A stretch of DNA of 64,000 nucleotides from positions 771,376-835,375 of the forward strand of contig JADCRB010000030.1 in the NCBI GenBank assembly GCA_021464245.1, given 5' to 3'. This document shows, piece by piece, positions 24,044 through 34,969 of the stretch. Every line of letters starts with the position of its first letter. The first letter of the stretch is position 1. The notes beneath the pieces are model-generated. The model saw nothing but the letters and a program-made list of their open reading frames with translations, did no database searches and was not told the origin of the DNA. The translations under genes and the position numbers were made by a program. This stretch comes from Carallia brachiata (Eukaryota; Streptophyta; Magnoliopsida; Malpighiales; Rhizophoraceae).

Positions 24044-24692
24044 CTAGGATGCACGGACATGGACACGGACACGGACACGACACGACACGGATACGGGGAC
24101 ACGAAAATTTAAAAAAAATTAAGACACGGATACGGCGTAGACACGGTTATAAAATATATTAAATATTATATATATATATATATAATTTAAATATTTTTAA
24201 TAAATTTAAAATTTTTTTCTACGTATAGTACATAATAATAATTATGATAATATTTTATTATGTAACTTGTATTTTATTCATAATTCTTTTAAAAAATACT
24301 ATATATGTGTATGTATATATATATATATATATATATATGTACATAATAAAATATTTAAGCAATAATATATATGTGTGTATAGTATATTAATTAAAATATC
24401 AAATACATATAAAAGTATCTGACACGTTATTTAAGAAAATAATATATATGTGTATAATATACTAATTAAAATATTAAATACATATAAAGTATCTGACACG
24501 TGTATTAGAAGTGTCCGACACGTGAATTGGAAGTGTCCGACACGCGTGTTCGAATTTTTTTTTTTTAAATTTTTTTGTTGGACACGTTTCGAAGTGTCCG
24601 ACACGTGTCCGAAGAGTGTCGGGTGAGTGTCGTGTCCGACACGTGTGTCTGACACGGACACTCACTATTTTAGAAGTGTCCGTGTATCCTAG
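24044..24692. mobile_element. hAT-like element with GACACG-rich subterminal repeats, 8-bp TSD
   Basis: Inverted termini CTAGGATGCACGGACA and its partner ending TGTCCGTGTATCCTAG bound 649 bp. An 8-bp duplication GATTTCAA flanks them (24036-24043 and 24693-24700). Subterminal regions are arrays of GGACACG / CGTGTCC words; the centre is AT-rich and non-coding. Blocks B (near 47335) and C (near 42145) have the unoccupied site GATAGGTTTCAA, confirming insertion in A only. Confidence 0.75.
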
Positions 24693-24700
24693 GATTTCAA

Positions 24701-27700
24701 AAATATGTTCATTTTAACAAATAAAAATGGAAAATCGTTGCTATTTATAAAAGTCATGAAGACAACTAGGCTAATTAATGTAATAATAACTGTTTCAAAC
24801 TCAAAAAAAAAAAGAAAAGTAATAATAAATGTTCATTATAATTGTAGAAAAGGCGAGTTAATGGAAATCGAGGAGAAAGAGCAACACATTTATACTTTAT
24901 TCTCTCCATATTATTATATTAATTTTACCATTTTGAGTCAACAACTTTAAAGTCCGTAACAAAGTTACCGCATACGTTAAATTAATTATGAATTAAACTT
25001 ATGTCATAAATTTGAATGGCAAAAATAACACCTACAACAAAGAAGAAAGTATGGCGAAATTGTGATACCTAGCTAGCAGTGACATTTGAGGCAACAAAAT
25101 ATTTTGGAATTTCAGGTCATTGGCTGTGAACATTTGAAGCAATAATGTTACATAAAATTAAAAAAGTTACAGCTTTGACTATGCTTGGAAGGAAGATTTC
25201 GATTCAAATGCATCCAGGCAAAAACGTTTCACCGTCCGCGCAATAATTTTCGACTTTTTTTTTTTTTTTTTGGTCTCTAATCATTCATCTAAGCTTTTGG
25301 TACGTAACAATTAGAGCTTCCTCATCTCTAGGCAATAAATTTCATTTGGAATGACATCTTCCACTAACTATGAGCTTAGAATTTAATAAAAGGAATTTAA
25401 ATCCATTGGAATAAGATTAACAAATCTTTAAATTGCCGGGATTGATTTTTTCTTTCTTTCTTTTTTTTGGGTTAGTTCGAAGGCACCGAGCCTGAACAAA
25501 AAAAATTAGCCTGCGACAACTGAATGGGGCAATTTTGCCCCTATCTAATCATGATCAACCTGAAGCAGCACCCCTTGCGTAGTGGACGACAAAGGATAGA
25601 GGAACTATCCAAACCTGGATTCCAAGGCAGAGATGAGACTGCCGATCTCCGAATTTCATCTTCAAAGTTCGGTAATTGATCTCACAATTTCAATATGACA
25701 ATTAACTAAACAAAATTAGGAGACATCGATAACAAGGCCAGAATTTCTGCAGAAAGAAAGAGATAGACAGAGAGAGAAATTTACAAAATTTTAGAGATTT
25801 TTACAAATTTTCAATTTTTTTTTTTTTGAAAATTTTTCACGTAAGCAATTTGTTTTGACACGACATTTGGCGTGGCCGTCATCCGTGCATGTGCATTGAC
25901 ACATAATGTGTTATTTTTTGTGGGTTGTGTTTGACCAATAGATCATGGATGATGGGTGTAAAGGCAAGGAACTTTTTTTCTCATGAAAATTAAGGACATG
26001 GTTCTGTATCCAACAACATTGAAAAGTTGTGGGTAAAACACTAAGATATTTATTTTTGCCTTATAGTGATGATAGAACCGAGTTTCCATTCCAAAGGATT
26101 TAATCCGACTTTTGGGGTCCACCTGTCCACTCTATTCAACACTTCCCGGGCCGTGCTAAATGATTTTCGCTATAATTAAATTTCACCATGTTTGCTAGGT
26201 TTTATATAACTTTTGTCCACCGAAGGATTTTTTTTTTTTTTTTAATTTTGTTTCGAAATCTTAATTAATGATCGAAAACCAATTTGAGAAGACCATCAAA
26301 ATCTTTCAGTGCGACGCAAGAGGCGAGTTTGCAAAAACTGAAATTTCTTGAGAGATTGAGTCAAATGTGGTACTAGACAATAAATCTCACGCCCATGAAC
26401 ACCGGAACGAAATGGCATGGTTGAAACAAAAAATCGACAAATAGAGGAAACAGGCTTTACAATACTCTTCATGATGGACATTTTTTTCATGAATTACGTC
26501 TCATATATTTTATAAGTTCTCCTCTGTAGAATGTCCAGCTAAAAATTAGCTTCAGATAAAGTAATACAGACATGGATTATGGAAATTACGGACCTTGACA
26601 AGTAAAGGAGCTAATAATTGATGACTTCCAGCGTGTAGCTCAGCTGATTATCTGACAAAATGCTCAAATGAAAGGTGGTGAGTTTTAACATCATATTTTA
26701 CCAATCTTCCTTTCCTAATCCCTATGTGCATATGAATTCTGTAAGCCTCTTCAAAGACAAAAAAATAAAATAAATAAAATAAACAGACACCAGGATAGAT
26801 ATGAGCCTAATGTGGATAAAACTATGTGAGCCAAGCGCTAGTGCAATTACCAAGCAGTGCATTTAATTAGTAGCAATTGTGAGATACTCTGAAGGTCGTC
26901 TTGACCACGTGTAGAGACGCGCCCTGTCATTTAGCATTTAGCAAGATATTTTTGTAATCAATCGCTTAATAGTTTAATTAGTATTACAAATGTCCCTAAA
27001 ATTAAAGTTACAAATTTAAATATTAGTCAGAGTTAATTAACAAAAGAAAGCAATATATTCTGGGAAACACACACACACAGACATATATATCGTTCAGCTA
27101 ATGCATATGCTCAAATTCACAGTCAAAATGGAAAAGGAAATAAAATAATAAATGGAATATATATGCGCAAGGGACTGTTCAACTAATGCATATGCTAAAA
27201 ATTAATGGTGCTTCCCATTGCTATGATGGATTTTTTTTTTTTTTACTTGTTTTATTTTCTTCAAAAGAATGTTGGCTGTTGGATTGATGTGAGTTGGATA
27301 TGAGTTGATCTCACTGTATGCCTATGATTCAAATATTATAATTTTTTTTTTTATTTTTTTTCCTAAACAATATTGGACCATCAGGTTGAGCATGGAGGAG
27401 ATAGAAGTTGACCTTAAAATTTTAAATTAATTGTAAGTTCAAGTTATTTGTAAATTTGAGTTGGAAAATCAACTTGAACTCTATTGTTTCAAACAGATTG
27501 TGGTTATGTTCTATTTCAGAAAATATAATTGCATCATAGCTGTAGACATATAGTAGGTATGCAATAATTTAAATTATTAAGTTATAATAAATATATTAAA
27601 AATAAAAATAAATTATTAATTATTATTAAATAAATTATATTTTTTATATTTTTAATTAAATAAATTTTAATAATCATTAAATATATCCACTTAATTTTGC

Positions 27701-28022
27701 ATAATCTATTTCGGTATCCCCGTCCCCTGAACAATTGGACGTGGCAGGACACACCCCATACCTGTAGCCAAATTTTTTTTATTCTAAATATCTATATATA
27801 TTAGCTGGGTTATGTACCATTTTTCTTATTTATTTTTCTCAATTTCAATGATTGTGGTGGTCCTCATGTCAAGCCCACAGGTTGATGCGCGCAAATAATA
27901 ACATTGCAACGAGCTTGTACCGTTGTACGGCTGTACCCCTCCCCATGCAACAGAATCATAATCTGAAACAAATTTTCAATTTTTTTTACTAATAAATTAT
28001 GAATACACTTTGGTCATATTGG
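24701..28022. other. Block A intergenic DNA with copia and SINE relics
   Basis: This stretch is shared with block B (about 47345-50590). It holds the copia integrase relic at 26296-26480 and a degenerate tRNA-like word (TAGCTCAGCTGAT with GGTGAGTTTTAAC) near 26633-26690. It has poly-T tracts and no intact gene. Confidence 0.55.
26296..26480 (+). mobile_element. Ty1/copia integrase-region relic (block A copy)
   Basis: One frame reads IKIFQCDARGEF then hits a stop. The adjacent frame reads TPERNGMVETKNRQIEETGF. These match the order of the copia integrase core (IKxxRSDxGGEF followed by TPxQNGxAERKxRxIxExG). Frameshift and stop codons show it is long dead. Only this short piece is recognised; no LTRs were found. 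Confidence 0.65.
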
Positions 28023-28032
28023 TGCACGTTTT

Positions 28033-28837
28033 TTTTTTAACAGAAAAGAAGAGATTATCATTAAAGTAAAAGCGCTAATACAAAAGTTAAGGTTAAAAGC
28101 ATTACATACATAAAGTTTAAAACAGCCCACAACTACCCAAAAACCCAAAGAAGAATGTTACAGTGAAAGTCACAGCAAAACTCAACTAAAATTAGGTCTA
28201 AGACCCCAACATGACTCGACCCTCAAGTCCACGGGCACACCCGTCTGAAACAACTCCACAACCACCTCGCACCACTGGAGTGGGACCGACATCGGCAGAT
28301 GCCAGTGTGAGCTTGACCGCACAAGTAGCGGTTGATCGCCATCAAGCTACAACATAGAAACAACCATCACCCGAAGCCGCAACAAATGCCATCAAAAACA
28401 CAGGAGAACTGGCGGTAGAACCAAGACCACGTTGTAATCTCCACTGGAAGCAGAACCCTTGTGAGCCAAAGGGAATCCAACGCCGCCGGACGATGACAAG
28501 CTATACAAGGCCCGAACCAGTGCCAACAAAAAGAGACCTCCCCCACCACCTCGCTAACCGTTGAGACGAGGGAGGATGGTGAGGGAGCCAAGCTACCCAC
28601 ACCGAGGACCACCAAAAGAAAGGGGCGAGGGAAGCAAATCAAAGACCAAACAACCAAACCCCACCCTCTGAAATAGAAACAGACACAACCAACGAGAGAA
28701 AATCAAAACCAAACGGCCACGATCGGGCCGACAGAGCTTCACGGAAGAAGCACGAATCAAAAGAGACTGTCGGTGCAAGTTATCTCAAACCGGAACATGA
28801 TAGACCACTCTGAAATTTTAAAGAATTTTCTTGGACA
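28033..28837 (-). mobile_element. Poly-A retroposon (truncated LINE-like) with target duplication
   Basis: A direct repeat TGCACGTTTT flanks the insert (28023-28032 and 28838-28847). The left side starts with a poly-T run, that is a poly-A tail on the minus strand. The body is GC-rich compared with all surroundings, especially 28190-28790, and has no intact reverse transcriptase. It is absent from block B. The TSD plus A-tail supports retroposition. The exact family is not recognised. Confidence 0.6.
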
Positions 28838-28847
28838 TGCACGTTTT

Positions 28848-31001
28848 CTATTTTTCATAAGTGGCACCTCTCATGTCCAGTCTACGCTCTATTTATGTGT
28901 TTTATTATTATTATTTTGAGCAAGCTAAGTTCTTCTCCTTTGTTGGCGTCGGTGCCGTCACGGCCAAACACCTGACCAAATTCATAGTCCACCAAATCAA
29001 CAGACGGTCCACTAAATTAGAAAAAAAAAAATCTATCATTAGTCAGTTTTTATGGTGGGACCCGTCAGATATTCCTTTCGCCCATCCAGCCGCTGCCAAA
29101 TAGTGGTTCGTTGCCATTAACGCTGTTTAGGATTATTTCGAAGTGTCAAGATTAGACATTAGAGATTATTTTGGAAGTGTCTCAAGATTCCATGGTAAAA
29201 TCAGATAGTAATATTCTAAGATATATCTAACCATTTAAACATTAATCAATATTATGCCAATTACAAATATTTAACAGAAACACCCTTCATTACACATTAG
29301 AATATGAAAATTGGAGGATTTAGGACATAATAACTAACAAGATAGAAAATTCAATCAGACAACAAAGTAGAAAGCAGTATTAGAACTGAAAATTAAAAAA
29401 CGGGAAAACTCAATCTATTATACCAGTAAGAAATGGACCAGAAAAAAAATGTGCCAGCACCCTATGCTCAAATAAATAAATAAATAAATAAATAATAATA
29501 AAATAAAAAAATGTCAGTTAATTTTTGTTTGGTTTGCTCCAGGCACATACTGGGTCATAATCCGTGATTTCTAGTGTTCAGGCAAATTCGATTCGATGAT
29601 GGCCTACTACTATACCAGGGGAACCGCGTAAGAATAAGTCAAACCATCCTGCTATTTGGCACCAAAAACAAACGGTCTATAATTCAAATCATGTATCATG
29701 AATTGCAACAGCTTAATTATAGCAAGAAGGGGAAAGATGAATTTGGCAGCGTTGATTAAAGTGTGGTCGAAGAAAAAATAAGTTTTATAATCAATTTAGC
29801 AACATTGTGTTTAACATTTAAATTTTGTATTTTCACTCATACATGACATTGAATTAACTTAACTCACCTAAAAGATGAGTTATTATTGAAATTATGAGAT
29901 CCATAAATCTAAGTAAATACAAATTATATCATGTGTAGTATTTTTATTTATGTCCTGGAACACGTTTAATTTCCGTATGCATCTATTTCAAATTTTGTGG
30001 ATCCTATTAGTCATGGTCAGACAATGGAATGTTGTCTTTTCTCATTTGTCTAAGGGCAAAGACTAGTTTATCATTATTTTTTGATAGGTTGGCATAAACC
30101 CTCATTTATGTTATGAGAAAAAAACCAATGACACTAAACTTTTAGGAAGAGAAACAGACCTTATCTATATGCATTTGTGTTTGTGTTAACCTTGATATTT
30201 ATGATAGGCAAGTGTATAATTTGAATTTGATGTTTACAAATAGGTAAATAGAACTTGTGGGTTAACCTTGATATTTGATCTTTTGAATTGGGGAAAAAAA
30301 AAAAAAAGGGAAAGCATCAAGAAAAACTAGAGATAATTTGTGAATATATAATATAAACATTTGTCGTTTCATTTTTGAGCTACAAGCCTATAAAGCTTGA
30401 CAGCTGCCTGCAAGGCCCGGCAGCTGTTCGTATGGTACTATTGATAAGTTGAGAAGACAAAAAAATTAGTGGACGTACTGCCAAAGTTGAGATGGATTAC
30501 GTTAATTAACATCAAATGGATTTGTTACGTGTTAATTGGATCACACTCTTTTCTTGGTTGGTAATTTAGAGCTCGGTGAAAAAAAAATTGTGTGACTTAA
30601 TATTGTGTTAATTAAGACTAACGAGTAATATTGTTTGGAATCAGCACTTAATTAATAACCTGTCTCAACTTGATGTTAGTCTCGATCAAAATAAACGGGG
30701 AAAAACACACAAAAAAAAAAAAAAAAAAAGACCATCGCAGCGTTTTAAGAGGCAGGGTAGATTGTACCTCCAGAAAAAATTTTAAAATTTTTTTAGACAT
30801 GTAACTATAAGAGCGTGATAAACAATCAGTGTTTTAGGTCGTAAAATCGTGAAAGATGTATTGATTTTTTTTAAAAAAAAACTAAACTGTTAAATACTAT
30901 TAAATTAGTAATATATTTTTTACCTATCTCACTAAACGTATTTATATAATTTTACTCTTCTACCGTTTAGGATGCCCATGTGGCAAAGACTCGATAGCCT
31001 A
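28848..31001. other. Intergenic DNA, partly specific to block A
   Basis: An (AAAT)n-type microsatellite lies at about 29470-29510. From about 30378 the sequence is again collinear with block B (from about 51220: AAGCCTA-AAAGCTTG-CAGCTG). No gene is recognised. Short open stretches such as 29574-29759 have no family match. Confidence 0.5.
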
Positions 31002-31391
31002 TGTGTGTACGACAAATGCACCCAAAAATACATATTTCTCCCAAATTTCTTCTTATCAGGGAGAGGGCTTGATGACTGCGTCTGTCTTTGGTAGTGCATA
31101 GCAGCTTCACACATTAGCAGCACCGCTTTCCCGGGCCACCATTTTTGAGACCAAAGTGTCTTTTGCAACTCCGGAGTTCTAAAGGGCAACAATAGGTGTG
31201 TGTACGACAAATGTACCCAAAAATACATATTTCTCCCAAATTTCTTCTTATCAGGGAGAGGGCTTGATGACTACGTCTGTCTTTGGTAGTACATAGCAGC
31301 TTCACACATTAGCATCACCATTTTCCCCGGCCACCATTTTTGAGACCAACAATTTTTTTTGCAACTTTGGAGTTCTAAAGGGCAACAATAG
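31002..31391. repeat. Tandem duplication, 195-bp unit, upstream of protease copy A
   Basis: Units 31002-31196 and 31197-31391 begin TGTGTGTACGACAAATG and contain TCAGGGAGAGGGCTTGATGA. They differ by few substitutions. Block B has a single copy (about 51776-51970), so the duplication happened in block A. Confidence 0.8.
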
Positions 31392-31504
31392 GTGTTTTGC
31401 TAATTTGAGGAAGCTTTTGCAGGTTGGTTTTCTAATCGCATTTTTGCCAACTTTTCTCTTTTTTTTGCTTCTTTGTTAAACATTTCTCTGTTTGTTCTTC
31501 ACAG

Positions 31505-33140
31505 ATGACACCAACTGAGTTGCAAATTGATTTGCTCCCTTCAGATGTAAGTGATTCTTAACTAAATCTATTACTTGTTTGTTTTATTATGTTGATTGTG
31601 TGATTAGTAGATATGTGAACTCTTTATCATGACTGTGTACACACATACACACATTTTTTTTTAATTATTAATATAGCATTTTTCAACAGCTAACTTAAAA
31701 AAATTACTATATTAATTTATGTTTAATTAGTGTTTTGTTGAGGAATTGTAAATAATTAATTACACATACATACAACATAATATTTTAACAAATTAGAAGT
31801 TAAATATCTAATATAATAATTAGAATTGAAAATGTTTATAGATTACGTTGTCTTTTGTGTTCTAACCAACAGCTGTTGGTCAACATGCACATTAAAATAT
31901 AATAATGTATATGTTAATAAAGATTTTTTTGCAAATAATTTCATATATCTGATATGGTTTGACACACAAATTAAAAATGTATAAATTTCTAACTAAAAAT
32001 ATTTGAGTGGGTATCTAAAATTTTTATTAGACATTTTTTTACCTGTTAGATAACACTTGTGTTCGACACAAATTAATATACTTAGAAGTTAGAAGTGTTT
32101 GCACTCGTTAGACCACAAAAAATGAAAAAAGAGAGAGAGAGGAGTTAGTACTCAATTAGAAATATCTTTTTTTTTTTTTTTACATTTATGGGTCATGTTA
32201 CTATCTAAAATCTGTTAAGCAGGATGTACCAGAGGGCTGCCCACGACTGGTGAATTGGACTATGGATGAAAGGATCAACATTTCAATAAAAGATCAATTG
32301 ATGTTGCGTAAGTATTACTGTCCTTTAAAAGTTGAAAGAACACTTAAAAATATATTATATTAACAGTTTGTTTTGTTAGATGTATGCTGGGCCTTCGTTG
32401 CCGTTACACTTTACGAGTATGCGCGGGCCATATTTTTGGGGAAGCAAATGCCGTTCTCAGCCCCAACAAATAGTAGATAATCTAGTTGAGGACGTCCCGC
32501 CTGGTGAAATTGATGATGAAACAAGATTTTTGAAGAGTACAAATGGAGCTTTTCGGTGGATTAAGAAGAACGGTATTGCATTGGAGGCAGAGTATCAGTA
32601 CACCGGTGACAAGGGTCCTGCCGGCATCTTTCCTCCGGTGAGCTTTTTTGTTTTAACGTGTCTTGTTTCCTAAACTAATTATAATTTCAATGTTTATTCT
32701 AATTTCTTATAATTACATTTCAGTCAAACAAAGAATTTTAGACTATCTGATTATCAGAAGATAGATGATTTGGATGAGGCGGGGCTGCTGAAGCAACTTG
32801 CTTCTCAGCCAGTTGCAATTGCCATCGATTTATACCATAGTTTGCGTAACTTAGGAGATGTAAGCATCTTACTCTACATTTTCTTAAATTTATGAGGAAA
32901 AAATATGTGCTAACCATGTTATTGTTTCAGGGCATTTACTCTGGTCGCACCAATGAGAAGGACGTGTTTTTGGGGAGGCATGCTTTGGTTCTCCTAGGTT
33001 ATGGCAAGGATCCTGCCACAAAGAAAGAAGTGTTCATAGTGCAAAATTCTTGGGGAAAAAGATGGGGTATTGGAGGCCTGGGAAAAATTGAGAGAAAGCG
33101 ACTCATGGGTATTTGTCGTTTTTCTTATCCTGTTCTGTAG
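31505..33140 (+). pseudogene. Papain-like (C1A) cysteine protease, copy A, two frameshifts
   Basis: Exon-like segments lie at 31505-31546 (MTPTELQIDLLPSD), 32223-32307, 32380-32637, 32724-32859 and 32931-33140. The active-site Gln and Cys are present with papain spacing (KDQLMLHVCWAF), as are His (GRHALVLLGYG) and Asn (VQNSWGKRWG), ending CRFSYPVL. No signal peptide, inhibitory propeptide or CGSCWAF cysteine is visible, so the product would be a mature-like core unless earlier exons are missed. Against copy B, exon 3 has one extra C in the CAGCCCCAACAA run near 32459-32463 (258 nt where 257 fits). Exon 4 has one extra T near 32737 (136 against 135), creating an immediate TAG. Translation therefore fails although every catalytic residue survives. 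Splice sites are still GT-AG. Confidence 0.8.
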
Positions 33141-34686
33141 GTGTTTGAACCATGTTATCCTTCTGGATTGTGCACATCACTTTGGTTCTCTTTCCTAGAA
33201 AACACCGTTTGGATTTTGTTTAATATTAAACGCCTTGGATCATGAGATCAAAGCACATTTCTGATATTCTCCAAGAAAATTAAGATCAATGCAGCGGAAC
33301 CACTTGGATTAGCAAATAAAATATGGGAGCCATCAGTCGTGCAAACTTAACACTTATTAATTTTTTTCTTAGTTCACAAAAATCTTATTAGGTTATAAAT
33401 TACTTGATGAAAATAAATTTTTTATTTTATAAATTTTACTTCTCATAAATCTTACTATTCCTTTTTTTATATTTAAATTCAATATCTTTAAAATAAAAAT
33501 CTAAAGTTTACCACGAAAAATATCCCGTAAAAATGCAAACTTGAAACTTCGTAGGCTGCTCGACTGCACTTCCACAGTGAAGGGAAAAAGAAAAATTAAA
33601 TAAAAAAATGCTAGACAACCTCTAGGTAGGGTGTCCTATCGTTAGTTAATAATGATGTCACATTTTTTTTGTCGTTAGGCATTGTTTCCTTTTGTTCGTT
33701 GTTAGTGAGAAAACGAAAGGAACAAAAGAAAAATGCTCATTTTCTTTTTTTTTTCTCAACTAAAAAAGAGCTCTTTTTTTTTTTTTTTTTCCAATCGTGG
33801 CCTTATGGAGAAACCTCCACCTTATGAAGTGAGAACATTGAACCCCAATCCCACTTACGTGGGAACTTTGAGAAAGTGATAGAATTCAGTCTAAAGATCT
33901 CCATAATTCCAAAGGCTTGGTGCCTATCTGAACAATTTGAGCGTTGATGATATCACTTCCATGTTGATCCATTGCTTTTATGATATTCTATTTAAGATAT
34001 AACAAATCAACTTTATGAATTCAAAAATTCAATTAGTTGGACATTTGCCGTCTTCCGCTAAAGCTTCTCAATCAAATAAACTGACTGAAACGGAGAGGAT
34101 GGCTCCTCAATTCAACCTATCATTTAAGACACATTACAAGTAACTGACCATACACTACATTTGTCGGCTGCTGTCTCTCCTGGTGGTCCTCGAGTGCCCT
34201 GTACAGGCGGATCTTTCGGTTACTGGCTTCTTCCAGCTTTGCTCGCTTGCTTCCTCTTAGGCTTCTCGGTCCTCTACTAAGTGTTGATCGCGCCTTGGTG
34301 ATGTGCTTTGGCGAAATTGGTTTGCGCTTGGTTGTCTGCCGTAATCGCGCTGCCATTGGCCGCGTGTCGTCGTCTTGCCGTCGTTGTCCAGTGAGGAATG
34401 TGGAACATTCTAGATGTGGGCTTCTTGCCCGGTAGGGCTTCGCCCCTCTTTCTTGTGCAGGCTACTTTTTCCTCGGCTATAGGCTCGGGCTGGGCTTCTC
34501 TTCTTGATTTGAATAGTGTTGTGGTGGACCAATGCTGTGGCTTGGTGGGGTGGGCTGGACCGGGATGAGCTCTTGTGACGCTTTTGCCTTATGTATATAT
34601 GGGCTATGTGTGGTGGCGTGGGGCACGTGTGGGTTGGCTTTATATCTGGGTTGGCTTTATATCTTTGTAACTGATCTTTTATCTTA
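33141..34686. other. Downstream flank of protease copy A and GC-richer unrecognised stretch
   Basis: To about 34160 the sequence is collinear with block B, for example GTAGGGTGTCCTATCG against GTATGGTGTCCTATGG. From 34160 to 34680 it is GC-richer and not shared with B, with open frames on both strands but no recognised product. A short direct repeat GGGTTGGCTTTATATCT occurs twice near 34630-34667. Confidence 0.45.
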
Positions 34687-34966
34687 GGGTCCGTTTGTTT
34701 GCTGTAAAATAACTTACATTTATAAAATATTTGTAGAAAAAAATATTTACAGTAAAAATAATGATTTTCCTTTGTCACTTACTTATAGCACAGTTTGTAT
34801 TTTCTCTGAAAATAACTTCAGCTCTGCAAAAGGAGTAATTATTGTACCTGAAAATTTGAAAATTTTCCTCAAATTTTACCTATATAAAATATTTTTCGTG
34901 AAACAAATTCCGAAAAATCTGTAAAATTTTTTTCTGTAAAATATTTTACATGAAACAAATACACCC
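34687..34966. mobile_element. Tourist-like MITE with TTA duplication
   Basis: The ends GGGTCCGTTTGTTTGCTGTA and TACATGAAACAAATACACCC are inverted repeats. TTA flanks both sides (34684-34686 and 34967-34969). The 280-bp length, absence of coding and TTA duplication fit PIF/Harbinger-derived MITEs. Confidence 0.75.
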
Positions 34967-34969
34967 TTA

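Larger units (their letters stand above)
23121..34160 (+). repeat. Segmental duplication block A
   Basis: From 23121 the sequence matches block C (from 40901), and from about 23685 it matches block B (from about 46980). Order and orientation are the same and similarity is high over long stretches. Examples are the ATTTGCC-TTTAGGCAACAGCCCGA segment, the copia relic, GATGCGCGC / TTGTACCGTTGTACGG near 27890 and 50510, the protease gene, and a CATCATTTAAGACACATTAC-like tail near 34110 and 63310. Differences are mostly insertions: the hAT-like element at 24044-24692 and the retroposon at 28033-28837 occur in A only. Confidence 0.8.

Noticed and set aside
24431..24665. Repetitive Thr/Arg-rich open frames
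   Set aside because: They are translations of the GACACG subterminal array of the hAT-like element.
28367..28778. Open frames in the GC-rich insert as host genes
   Set aside because: They lie in a poly-A retroposon with a target duplication and have no splice sites or family match.
31886..32220. Extra protease exons between exon 1 and exon 2 of copy A
   Set aside because: The stretch is AT-rich with stops in all frames and matches intron sequence of copy B.
34120..34435. Basic open frame on the minus strand at the end of block A
   Set aside because: GC-rich composition allows chance open frames on both strands here; no family signature or start context.
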